Of a stretch of 23,110 nt of DNA, positions 4,085 to 11,339 are shown piece after piece. The DNA comes from a virus, in IMG/VR virus record IMGVR_UViG_3300011258_001038, positions 1 to 23,110 of that record; one strand, written 5' to 3'. The notes under the pieces were generated by a model. That model was not told where the DNA came from and made no database searches. It saw nothing but the letters and a program-made list of their open reading frames with translations. Each line of letters starts with the position of its first letter. The first letter of the stretch is position 1. Position numbers and translations under genes: made by a program.

Positions 4085-4586
4085 CCCAAACGCCAAGATT
4101 CACCCGACAGCTATTATAGGTCCGAACGTAATTATCGAGGGAGATGTTGAAATTGGCCCATATTGCTTAATCGGACTTCCTGCCGAAAAGAAAGGAGCTA
4201 CCGAGGATAAAGGAGTAGACATAAAACAAGGGGCTAAACTATTCGGACATTGTACCATAGATAGCGGAACGGAAAGAGCCACTATTATAGGCGAGGACGT
4301 TTGGTTAATGAAAGGCGCACACGTCGGACATGATGCCATTATAGGGGCTAATTGTGTTCTATCATGCCATTGCGCAATAGGTGGACACGTTGTATTAAGT
4401 GAAAATTGTAACATCGCTTTAAACAGCTCAGTTCATCAATATTTAGAACTACCAGAGGGAACGATGCTAGGAATGAATAGCTGCCTAACAAAAAAAGCAC
4501 AAATGCAGCCCTTTGAAATTTGGGCGGGCGTTCCTGCTAGACGGATTAAAACAAATGAGGTGTTATTAAATAGGCTAAAACTATGA
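4071..4586 (+). CDS. LpxA-like left-handed beta-helix acyltransferase, short form
   Basis: 171 residues of hexapeptide repeats (I/V-x-x-x-x-x) from residue 8 to about 140. The order follows LpxA (UDP-GlcNAc O-acyltransferase): IGLPAEKKG, TIDSGT, then AHVGHDAIIG with H84/H87 where LpxA has its catalytic HxAHD, then IGGHVVL and SSVHQY. The LpxA C-terminal helical domain (about 70 residues) is missing and is replaced by a GVPARRIK end typical of sugar acetyltransferases. LpxA starts lipid A synthesis; this shorter protein more likely acylates a sugar, but the substrate is inferred. Its 3' end overlaps the glycosyltransferase start (ATGAG at 4583), pointing to a shared pathway. Such a gene is unusual in a phage packaging region. 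Confidence 0.8.
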   Translation: MQQISPNAKIHPTAIIGPNVIIEGDVEIGPYCLIGLPAEKKGATEDKGVDIKQGAKLFGHCTIDSGTERATIIGEDVWLMKGAHVGHDAIIGANCVLSCHCAIGGHVVLSENCNIALNSSVHQYLELPEGTMLGMNSCLTKKAQMQPFEIWAGVPARRIKTNEVLLNRLKL

Positions 4587-5269
4587 GAATAATTGTACAA
4601 AGCGCAATGCACGGAAGGTATAAAACAGTAAAAAAATGCCTCGATTACTTAATGATTGTAGCGGATAATTTAGCGCCCGATATTGATTTATGTTTTATCT
4701 ATGGTTATACCAACAAAGAGGATGGGAATCTACTAGAAAGCTACTCAGAACGATTACAAAGCTATAAAGTAGGGAATATACCTCTTTGGAATAAGTTTCA
4801 CCAAGGATTTGAATTAATGAAAGGCCAAGATTTTGACGCGGTTATTTGCATAGGTTCGGACGATATTTTTAATGAGGACTTTGTGAGGTTTATTACTGAG
4901 CAAATACAAAACTACGATCATATTGCATTTTCGGATATATACTTTTATTCCTTACAGACTGAGAGGCATTATAGATGGCCTGGATATACAAACCACCGAA
5001 AAGGAGAGCCAGCAGGAGCAGGAAAAACATACTCAAAGGAATCACTAGAACGGATTGACTATAAAGTTTTTCAACCTAGTAAAGACATTGGACTAGATGC
5101 CGGAACCTTTGACCTAATAAAAGATCACGGACTAAGCTATAAGTTTTTCAGTTTAAAAGAGGAAGGTTTATATTTATGTGATATAAAGGACGGACAAGGA
5201 CTAACACCTTTAGAGAGGTTTTTTAATTTAGAAAGCGGAGAACACGAACAAGGACTACCAAAACCATAG
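4583..5269 (+). CDS. GT-A-type glycosyltransferase-like protein
   Basis: 228 residues. An N-terminal beta-alpha start (MRIIVQSAMHGRYKTVKKCL) leads to FDAVICIGSDDIFNEDFV, where GSDD (91-94) sits as the DxD-like metal/nucleotide-sugar site of GT-A enzymes. Further on, a GAG (145-147), S-x-E-S-L and GLD (170-172) pattern is shared with the protein at 14236-14937, so the two are paralogues. No membrane segment is seen. Its coupling to the LpxA-like gene suggests that they build or decorate one glycan. Whether the target is host envelope, virion or DNA cannot be told from the sequence. Confidence 0.7.
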   Translation: MRIIVQSAMHGRYKTVKKCLDYLMIVADNLAPDIDLCFIYGYTNKEDGNLLESYSERLQSYKVGNIPLWNKFHQGFELMKGQDFDAVICIGSDDIFNEDFVRFITEQIQNYDHIAFSDIYFYSLQTERHYRWPGYTNHRKGEPAGAGKTYSKESLERIDYKVFQPSKDIGLDAGTFDLIKDHGLSYKFFSLKEEGLYLCDIKDGQGLTPLERFFNLESGEHEQGLPKP

Positions 5270-5320
5270 AACAATCGGAAAGCAACTAATTAACTACCTT
5301 AGCAAAATAATACAAAGGAC

Positions 5321-5929
5321 ATGGCTTACACTAAAAAACAGATAGATAGCATCTTTGATTCAATATGTGAAAGGATAGAACAAGGCCAATCAGTTAACCT
5401 AATTTTAAAGGATAGCGATATGCCATCTTCTAGGACGTTTTGGAAATGGTTGAACTCCGATGATATTGATACTTCACGATATGATTTGGTAATACAAAAC
5501 CCAAAGTATAAAAAACGAATAAAATGTCAAGCAAACGTTTTAGGAAGTAGAGCCAAAAAACTAAATGATTACCGTAGGGATAATGCGCGAAAGGTGAACC
5601 AGGTAAAATTCCCAAATAGCAGTATTTACATTATAAAATCAAAAGACGATAATATTTATAAAATCGGTGTTTCTAGTAATCCTTCACGAAGGTTAAAAGA
5701 CATAGAGGCAATACTTCCTTTTGACATTGAGACGATTTTAGTCAAAAAAGTGAATCAAGCTTATGACTTAGAGTTTATTATTCATAATTATTTAAAGGAA
5801 CATCATTTAAAAGGAGAGTGGTTTAAACTTCAAAGTATAAAAGAAATCATTAATATTATAGAGACATGGGAGCAGGAAGGCCAAGCACATACGACTACGA
5901 GTTATGTAAAGAAATATGCGATCAAATAG
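5321..5929 (+). CDS. TerS-like helix-turn-helix fused to a GIY-YIG (T5orf172/MUG113-type) nuclease
   Basis: 202 residues. Residues 5-48 (SICERIEQGQSVNLILKDSD, then SSRTFWKWLNSDD) resemble the N-terminal helix-turn-helix of the terminase small subunit encoded just downstream. Residues 100-183 form a GIY-YIG-family domain: SIYIIKS, then IYKIGVSSNPSRRLKDIE with the Arg pair (123/124), the Glu in LEFIIHNYL (E151) and the closing GEWFKL. The start follows AATACAAAGGACATGG. The end overlaps TerS by 64 bases. It may be a homing-type nuclease that captured a terS 5' end, or a packaging nuclease guided by the same DNA site as TerS; both are inference. Confidence 0.8.
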   Translation: MAYTKKQIDSIFDSICERIEQGQSVNLILKDSDMPSSRTFWKWLNSDDIDTSRYDLVIQNPKYKKRIKCQANVLGSRAKKLNDYRRDNARKVNQVKFPNSSIYIIKSKDDNIYKIGVSSNPSRRLKDIEAILPFDIETILVKKVNQAYDLEFIIHNYLKEHHLKGEWFKLQSIKEIINIIETWEQEGQAHTTTSYVKKYAIK

Positions 5930-6291
5930 CAGATGGACAAAACATTAAAGCTGTTTTAAAATCTGAAAAACATTATCCAGCATGGTCAACTTTCCGATTG
6001 TGGAAACAAGATCATGATGAATTATCGGCCCTGTATGTAAAGGCTGTTCAAGATAAGGCAGAGTCGGTTGATGAAAAGATTGACGAAATAATGGAGGATG
6101 TTCATATTGGAACTATTGAGGCATCGGTAGCTAATGTTATGATACAGACCCTTAAATGGAAAGCAAGCAAGTATTACCCTAAGATGTTTGGGGACGCTCA
6201 AAAAGAACCAAGCGCGACAATCAACTACAACGTAAACGTAGATAAGGACGAAATTAAGGGTATATTAGATGACTTTAACAATGAATTATAA
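5866..6291 (+). CDS. terS: Terminase small subunit
   Basis: 141 residues. It opens with GAGRPSTYDYELCKEICDQI, the GRPs-x-Y start typical of small terminases, then A-D-G-Q-N-I and W-S-T-F-R-L-W of the DNA-binding helix-turn-helix. A helical oligomerisation region follows (AVQDKAESVDEKIDEIM), then LKWKASKYYPKMFGD, a motif found before the portal-binding tail in many TerS proteins. TerS recognises the packaging site and regulates TerL. It lies directly upstream of TerL, separated by 104 bases. Confidence 0.85.
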   Translation: MGAGRPSTYDYELCKEICDQIADGQNIKAVLKSEKHYPAWSTFRLWKQDHDELSALYVKAVQDKAESVDEKIDEIMEDVHIGTIEASVANVMIQTLKWKASKYYPKMFGDAQKEPSATINYNVNVDKDEIKGILDDFNNEL

Positions 6292-6395
6292 AAAATACCT
6301 CATTTAGTCGGATGCTTAATTTTAAAGGGATTGGTTAACATCTCTCACGGGGTGGAGACAAGTAAAAAGCTAAAAAATACCCGAAAACGTCGAAA
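6292..6395 (+). other. Non-coding gap between terS and terL
   Basis: A 104-base gap in an otherwise tightly packed cluster. It holds an imperfect hairpin TCTCAC-GGG-GTGGAGA near 6341-6358. In the TerS frame it stays open after the TerS TAA for another 35 codons, to the TGA at 6397-6399. No tRNA cloverleaf, promoter consensus or recognised packaging site could be made out. It could hold a packaging (cos/pac) signal, since these often lie near terS, but the sequence gives no direct proof. Confidence 0.3.
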
Positions 6396-7787
6396 ATGAG
6401 TTTATCACCAAAGCACATAGTAATTTACAGAGAGGTTTTAACGGCCTCTTTTTTGCGTTTTAATCAGTATTTCCATAGAAAGCTACATAATGAGCCTTTT
6501 ATCATTGCCGACCATCACCGAGTTATTGTTGAGGCTTTGATGCGGGTTTATAGTGGAGAGGTTAAAAGGCTATTGATAAACATAGGGCCGCGATACGGAA
6601 AGACACAAATAGCCGTTAAGAATTTTATTGCCTGGTGCTTAGCAAATAACGAAGGGGCCGCATTTATTCACCTCAGCTATTCAGATAGTTTAGCCCTTGA
6701 TAATTCCGAGGCCGTCCGAGATATAATTACCTCAGCGGAATATAAAGATCTATTTCCCCACGTTCAGATAAAGAAGGACAGCAACGCAAAAAACAAATGG
6801 TACACTACTCAAGGCGGTGGGGTTTATGCTACTTCGACGGGTGGACAAATTACAGGGTTTGGCGCGGGTTCAATTCAGCCTAGTGGCAAGTTTGATGGGG
6901 CTATAATTATAGACGATCCAATTAAACCAGACGACGCGGAAAGCCAAACTATAAGAGAGCGTATAAATCAACGTTATGATAGTACCATAAAGAACCGTGT
7001 AAATAGTCGGGATACTCCTATTATCGTAATTATGCAACGATTACACCCTGAGGACTTATGCGGCTATCTAATCGAAGAAGATACGGACGACTGGGAAGTA
7101 ATAAAGATTCCAGTAATTAAAGAGGACGGCACCGCTTTATGGCCTCACAAGCATACTATCGAGGACTTGCAAAAGATGCGAAAGGCAAACCCCACTAACT
7201 TCGATAGGCAGTATATGCAGAATCCCGCACCGCGCGAAGGTGTTTTATATTCCGAGTTCCGTAAATACTCAGATTTACCAACGGACGGACGTTACAAGAT
7301 TGAAGCATACATAGATACCGCCGACACGGGGAAAGATTATCTTTGCTCAATTGTATATCTCGTTAAAGATGAATTAGTTTATCTCTTAGACGTGGTTTAC
7401 ACTCAAAAACCAATGGAGGACACGGAGCGCATGGTAGCGGCTCAGCTTGAAAAGTACGAAGTTTCTTTAGCTAGAATCGAAAGTAATAACGGCGGGCGGG
7501 GATTTGCGCGAAATGTCGAAAGGATGTTAAATGAGGGTCGGGTGCGGTGTAGTATTAAATGGTTCCACCAATCCAGTAACAAAGAATCTCGGATATTTAG
7601 CCAAAGTGCAAATGTTCAAAATTTTGTTAGGTATCCTCAGGACTGGGAAACGCGATGGTATGAGTTTAGCGAGGCAATTAAGAGATACATGGCAAAGGGC
7701 AAGAACAAACACGATGACGGACCCGATGCTTTGACAGGAGTGGTAGAGAATAGCGTAAAAAAGAAAGTGCAATTTTATTTCGATTAA
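6396..7787 (+). CDS. terL: Terminase large subunit (ATPase/nuclease)
   Basis: 463 residues. The N-terminal ATPase has Walker A GPRYGKT (64-70) and Walker B AIIIDD (169-174, following GKFDG), with a VIMQRLHPEDL coupling segment (211-221). The C-terminal RuvC-like nuclease shows YIDTADTGKDY (305-315), RIESNNGG (360-367) and KHDDGPDALTG (438-448), the acidic residues that bind metal. This is the usual length and order for TerL, which pumps DNA into the procapsid through the portal and cuts it at the end of packaging. Start: ATG after GTCGAAA. Confidence 0.95.
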   Translation: MSLSPKHIVIYREVLTASFLRFNQYFHRKLHNEPFIIADHHRVIVEALMRVYSGEVKRLLINIGPRYGKTQIAVKNFIAWCLANNEGAAFIHLSYSDSLALDNSEAVRDIITSAEYKDLFPHVQIKKDSNAKNKWYTTQGGGVYATSTGGQITGFGAGSIQPSGKFDGAIIIDDPIKPDDAESQTIRERINQRYDSTIKNRVNSRDTPIIVIMQRLHPEDLCGYLIEEDTDDWEVIKIPVIKEDGTALWPHKHTIEDLQKMRKANPTNFDRQYMQNPAPREGVLYSEFRKYSDLPTDGRYKIEAYIDTADTGKDYLCSIVYLVKDELVYLLDVVYTQKPMEDTERMVAAQLEKYEVSLARIESNNGGRGFARNVERMLNEGRVRCSIKWFHQSSNKESRIFSQSANVQNFVRYPQDWETRWYEFSEAIKRYMAKGKNKHDDGPDALTGVVENSVKKKVQFYFD

Positions 7788-7790
7788 AAT

Positions 7791-9077
7791 ATGGGTCTAT
7801 TTGATAATATTTTCAAAAAGCAAGTTAATAAGGACGAAGTAGTCAAAGAATTAACCGATCCGAGTAAAAAGGTAGCGCGGGCAATTTATCAATATCTTGG
7901 TAGTAAGGTCCCAATTTGGAAGGAAGCAAATACTACTCAATATGTAACGAATGGTTATAACATTAATCAGCTCGTTTACGCTATTATCCAATGGAAAGCG
8001 CAAAAGTGCGCAATGATTGACTTTGAGGTAGTGGAATATTTAAAAGGTGGTAAATACAAGGTAATTGAAGACCATCCGGTACTTGATCTTTTAGAGAATC
8101 CGAACAAGTGGCAAGGGAAGCAAGAATTTTTCGAGCAGTTCTACGGGTTTAAGTTTATTGACGGCAATAGCTACATTTATACACCTTTCATTGAGAACGG
8201 AGTAAATAAGGGTAAACTAAATGAGATGCACGTACTACCCGCACCTATTACAGAAATTGTGACGGGTTCAGACTTTAATCCTATTGGCGGTTATATCGTA
8301 AGGCATACGCCCGTAATTGATAGCAAGTTTGAAGCCAACGAGGTAATGCACTCACGATATGCCAATTATGATGCTGACTATTCTAGCTACGTTTACGGAG
8401 TTTCACCAATGCAAGCGGCCTGGAGATTAATACAAAAATCAAATAGCAATAACGCGGCGGCAAAGTCAAGCTTTGATAATATGGGGGCGCTTGGGGTCTT
8501 ATTCCAAAAAGATACGGAACTAGCGCGAGATATTACGGACGAACAGCGCAAGAAAGCACAATACCAACTAGATCGCAAAGTAAGAGGTACGGATAACAAG
8601 GGCCGCATCATTAATACCATAGGAGACTACGGTTATATTAATTTTGGGGCTAATCCCGTTGACCTTGCTTTGATTGAGGACGCGAGAATGACACGCGAGG
8701 AACTTTGTACCGTTTTTCATGTTGACCCTGCTTTATTTGGAGCTAAACAGGCAAGTTCATTTAACAACATGAAGGAGGCGAGAAAGGTTAGTTTCATTGA
8801 CGGGGTACTTCCAGAGGTGCAAGGTTTCGCGGATGAATTTAACAGGCACGTAATGCCCGCCTACGGAAAGAATTTACAAATACGAATTGTAAAGTCTAAC
8901 ATCCCCGAACTACAAGCCGACCTAAAAGAGATGTCCGAATGGTTATCCCGCGCTTATTGGTTAAAGGAAAATGAAAAGCGCGAAGCAATGGGATATAAAG
9001 CAGATTCGACAATGGACGTGTTTCACATCCCTGCGAATCTATTACCGCAAGATGGTAGTACGGAAAATATTCAGTAA
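7791..9077 (+). CDS. Portal protein (HK97 family)
   Basis: 428 residues, the normal size. Typical elements are MGLFDNIFKK at the start, YVTNGYNINQLVYAIIQWKA, then HPVLDLLENPNKWQ and FYGFKFIDGNSYIYTPF, later the MHSRYANYD/YGVSPMQAAWRLI stretch, and a stem region around FGANPVDLALIEDARMTREELCTVFHVDPALFG. These match the phage_portal family, dodecameric rings at the capsid vertex through which TerL moves DNA. It begins 3 bases after terL ends. The C-terminus contains EMSEWLSRAYWLKENEKREAMG, a common portal end. Confidence 0.93.
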   Translation: MGLFDNIFKKQVNKDEVVKELTDPSKKVARAIYQYLGSKVPIWKEANTTQYVTNGYNINQLVYAIIQWKAQKCAMIDFEVVEYLKGGKYKVIEDHPVLDLLENPNKWQGKQEFFEQFYGFKFIDGNSYIYTPFIENGVNKGKLNEMHVLPAPITEIVTGSDFNPIGGYIVRHTPVIDSKFEANEVMHSRYANYDADYSSYVYGVSPMQAAWRLIQKSNSNNAAAKSSFDNMGALGVLFQKDTELARDITDEQRKKAQYQLDRKVRGTDNKGRIINTIGDYGYINFGANPVDLALIEDARMTREELCTVFHVDPALFGAKQASSFNNMKEARKVSFIDGVLPEVQGFADEFNRHVMPAYGKNLQIRIVKSNIPELQADLKEMSEWLSRAYWLKENEKREAMGYKADSTMDVFHIPANLLPQDGSTENIQ

Positions 9078-9100
9078 GTTTGGTGTAAATAACCAAAACA

Positions 9101-9412
9101 ATGAGTGAAATCAAATTAATGGTCTATGTCGGTGATAAGTGCATAGGTGAAGTATCAACCAATAAATTACCAGTCAATTGCGGTTTAGTAAAAGATGATA
9201 CACTGAATCAGTCCTACACTTGGACAATAAAAAACATTAGGAGAGGCGAAACGGATCAAAACAAGTTATTAGCCGATGCAGTAAAATATAATGGTATTAT
9301 TTGGTCAGCTCCATTAAGCACTATTTTAAACGATCTTTTGAAAGAAAAAGATGAGGTTGAAAATTATACCGAAGCTTTTCAAAAATACATTGATTTTAAT
9401 AAACTTAATTAG
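9101..9412 (+). CDS. Hypothetical protein (103 aa) between portal and head morphogenesis genes
   Basis: 103 residues, beginning MSEIKLMVYVGDKCIGEVST. It has two beta strands, then a helical second half (LADAVKYNGIIW, LSTILNDLLKEKDEVENYTEAF). It is not recognised. A small accessory or moron gene inserted in the head operon is likely, as its AT-rich codon use differs slightly from the portal gene. The start follows AACCAAAACAATG. Confidence 0.65.
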   Translation: MSEIKLMVYVGDKCIGEVSTNKLPVNCGLVKDDTLNQSYTWTIKNIRRGETDQNKLLADAVKYNGIIWSAPLSTILNDLLKEKDEVENYTEAFQKYIDFNKLN

Positions 9413-9420
9413 TCTCTACC

Positions 9421-9573
9421 ATGTATGTAATCATAATAATTTTTGCAGCCGCTTTTCTTTTGCTTATAGGCCGTTTATTAGGCGCTTGGCTATTCCGTAT
9501 TGACGAGGTAATAAAACTCCTTAAACAAATTCTACATGAGCAGCGCGAGGCGAAATTGGACAAGGATAGATAG
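9421..9573 (+). CDS. Small single-pass membrane protein (50 aa)
   Basis: 50 residues, starting at ATG 9421. Residues 2-25 (YVIIIIFAAAFLLLIGRLLG and AWLF) form one transmembrane helix, followed by a charged tail (EVIKLLKQILHEQREAKLDKDR) that could be a cytoplasmic amphipathic helix. Its 3' end overlaps the head morphogenesis gene by 38 bases in another frame, so coupling is likely. The role is unknown. It resembles spanin- or holin-sized membrane peptides, but the position in the head operon gives no support for lysis. Confidence 0.6.
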   Translation: MYVIIIIFAAAFLLLIGRLLGAWLFRIDEVIKLLKQILHEQREAKLDKDR

Positions 9574-10396
9574 ACAAAAGCGAGTATTTGAAAGGTTCTA
9601 TCAAAAGGAATTTGAGAAAGCTTTAAACGAGCAATTACAGCAAGTTTATTCTTTAATTCCGCTTATGACCAATCCTAAGCAGGTCGAGCAGCTAAGTAAT
9701 AAGATAAACATGGAGCCTATTAAAAAGGTATTCCATGACTTATATACCCGCGTTCCAGTTCAATTTATGGTCGTAACAATGGATCAACTTAAAAGCGCGG
9801 GCGAATTAGTGCAAAAGGAATTTGACCCACCAATGGAAGATGGTTTATTTACAAGTCCTGATAGCTTTGTGTATCTATGGGAAACGCAATTAGATAGCTG
9901 GATTCTTAATAATGTCGGGGATAGGATTGTGACTATAACAGGAACGAGCCAAAAGGAATGGATGCGAATAGTTCAAAACATCACTAGCGAAGCCTTAGAA
10001 CGCGGTTTATCAATTCCCGATACAATTAATCTACTCAATACTGAAATCCCGAAAGAGTGGAGGAAAACACTATACAGAGCAGAAACAATAGCACGAACTG
10101 AAATACTTTCAGCAAGTAACGAGGGATCTTATTTTGCTGCAAAGAGTACTGGATTAGATTTAGTCAAGGTATGGACGGCAAGATTAGACGGACGCGAAAG
10201 ATTAGCACATAGAGAGGCTAATGGTCAAATGGTTGATATGGATAAGCCTTTTATCGTGGACGGACAAGAATTAAGCAAACCAGGAGACCCAAGAGGAAGC
10301 GCGGAGAATGTAATTAATTGCCGTTGCGTTATGCAATTTGTTCGTCGTCAGGTTCCAATAGCGGCGGGTGGTGAAGGTCAAGGACTTTTAGTATAA
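9536..10396 (+). CDS. Head morphogenesis (Mu gpF / SPP1 gp7-like) minor capsid protein
   Basis: 286 residues. The C-terminal third carries the family pattern: RTEILSASNEGSYFAAKSTG, KVWTARLDGRERLAHREANG, DMDKPFIVDGQELSKPGDP and NCRCVMQFVRR, with the H-x-x-x-N-G-Q and C-R-C residues characteristic of Phage_Mu_F. The N-terminal half is helical. Proteins of this family are minor head components needed for DNA delivery or early assembly. It lies directly downstream of the portal region, the usual position. Confidence 0.88.
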   Translation: MSSARRNWTRIDRQKRVFERFYQKEFEKALNEQLQQVYSLIPLMTNPKQVEQLSNKINMEPIKKVFHDLYTRVPVQFMVVTMDQLKSAGELVQKEFDPPMEDGLFTSPDSFVYLWETQLDSWILNNVGDRIVTITGTSQKEWMRIVQNITSEALERGLSIPDTINLLNTEIPKEWRKTLYRAETIARTEILSASNEGSYFAAKSTGLDLVKVWTARLDGRERLAHREANGQMVDMDKPFIVDGQELSKPGDPRGSAENVINCRCVMQFVRRQVPIAAGGEGQGLLV

Positions 10397-10550
10397 ATCC
10401 ATCACTAATATTAGCGCCGTATTTATCATTTAGTTCCTTTACTCTTTTAATAGAGTAGGCTACCTTTCGTTGATAGCCCATTTTTCGATTAGATAAAAAC
10501 TTTGCTCTTATCTCATTGCAGTACATTTCTATTAAAGCGCTAGTATTCAT
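10329..10550 (-). CDS. Reverse-strand hypothetical protein (73 aa)
   Basis: The only likely gene on the reverse strand. From the ATG at 10550 it encodes 73 residues: MNTSALIEMYCNEIRAKFLS, then a basic section SNRKMGYQRKVAYSIKRVKELNDKYG, then ISDGFILKVLDLHHPPLLE. TAACTTTG (10562-10569, reverse strand) matches the -7 consensus just upstream, and the leader GAAAAAAAAGGA is A-rich. An in-frame upstream TTG (10613) would give 94 residues but is less likely. The last 68 bases overlap the head gene convergently. No family is recognised; the basic helical character could fit a regulator or inhibitor. Confidence 0.5.
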   Translation of the reverse strand: MNTSALIEMYCNEIRAKFLSNRKMGYQRKVAYSIKRVKELNDKYGANISDGFILKVLDLHHPPLLEPDDEQIA

Positions 10551-10561
10551 TCCTTTTTTTT

Positions 10562-10606
10562 CAAAGTTAAATAAAATACACTCAAAAAAATAGTGTTGTA
10601 TTTTTG
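10562..10606. promoter_or_regulatory. Divergent promoter region between reverse-strand gene and protease
   Basis: On the plus strand TATTTTTG (10599-10606) fits TAnnTTTG, 18 bases before the protease ATG at 10624. On the minus strand TAACTTTG (10562-10569) fits for the 73-aa gene. Between them lies a 5-bp inverted repeat ACACT-9 bases-AGTGT (578-582 and 592-596 of the 10 kb block), which could bind a regulator of both. No clear -33 elements were found. Confidence 0.4.
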
Positions 10607-10623
10607 CTAACAAAGATTATTTG

Positions 10624-11328
10624 ATGTTCAAGGAATTTGACTTTAAAGGCGAAAACCAGATTGTAGATATAGACCTTACCAAAAACACGGTAAGCGGCTA
10701 TTTATCTGCATGGGATGTAGTCGACAGCGATCAGGATATGTTGATGCGTGGGGCCTTTGCTAAGTCAATCCAAGAGCGCGGGCCATTGTCATCTGGAAAT
10801 AGAAAGATTGCATTTTTGCGCAGTCATAACACGGATAGACCCGTAGGCCGTTTTACTGAATTAGAGGAGGATAACAAAGGTTTGCGCTATGTGGCCAAGA
10901 TGAGCCAGAGCGCGGATGGTAGAGATACCTTAATTCAGATTCAGGAAGGTCTTTTAAATGAGCATTCAATTGGTTATCGCAGGATTTGGGATAAAGAGCA
11001 ATGGAATGACCAAGCGCAATATAACGAAGTCCGAGAAGTAAAACTTATGGAGGGTTCCGTTTTAGTGTTTGGGGCTAATTCCGAAACGCCAATAAGCGAA
11101 ATTAAAAGCGAGGACAAAGTCAAGATGTTAGCCGACTTATCTACTCGCATGGATAAAGTTACAAGGGTAATTAGTAAAGGCCAAGGATTAACGGACGAAA
11201 CCTTTACCCTATTAGAAATCGAGCTAACAAGAATCAAAAGTAAATACGAAGCACTTATTAAAGAGCCGATGAAAGTCACTCCAAAACAAGATAAGCCGCT
11301 CACTCTATACACAATTAGTCTAACTTAA
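10624..11328 (+). CDS. Prohead protease (HK97 gp4-like, S78)
   Basis: 234 residues from ATG 10624 (a TTG lies one codon upstream). The features match the prohead protease family: NTVSGYLSAWDVVDSDQDML, then AFLRSHNTDRPVGR with the catalytic His (H68), then LLNEHSIGYR with the catalytic Ser (S115), and LMEGSVLVFGANSET. These enzymes cleave the scaffold part of the capsid protein during maturation. The last ~60 residues are a helical extension. The gene lies directly before the major capsid gene, as expected. Confidence 0.9.
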   Translation: MFKEFDFKGENQIVDIDLTKNTVSGYLSAWDVVDSDQDMLMRGAFAKSIQERGPLSSGNRKIAFLRSHNTDRPVGRFTELEEDNKGLRYVAKMSQSADGRDTLIQIQEGLLNEHSIGYRRIWDKEQWNDQAQYNEVREVKLMEGSVLVFGANSETPISEIKSEDKVKMLADLSTRMDKVTRVISKGQGLTDETFTLLEIELTRIKSKYEALIKEPMKVTPKQDKPLTLYTISLT

Positions 11329-11339
11329 ATTTTATTATC

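Noticed and set aside
4100-4414. Reverse-strand reading frame of 104 codons inside the LpxA-like gene
   Set aside because: It is a shadow of the hexapeptide repeats, with no leader or promoter, lying entirely within a well-supported gene.
6330-6365. GGGGTGGAG-containing stretch in the terS-terL gap, reminiscent of part of a tRNA
   Set aside because: No acceptor stem, anticodon loop or T-loop (GGTTCGA) could be placed around it, so no tRNA or tRNA-derived attachment site is claimed.
10974-11312. Reverse-strand frame of 112 codons in the prohead protease gene
   Set aside because: It lies within a clear protease gene, has Ser/Leu-rich antisense composition and no start signals.
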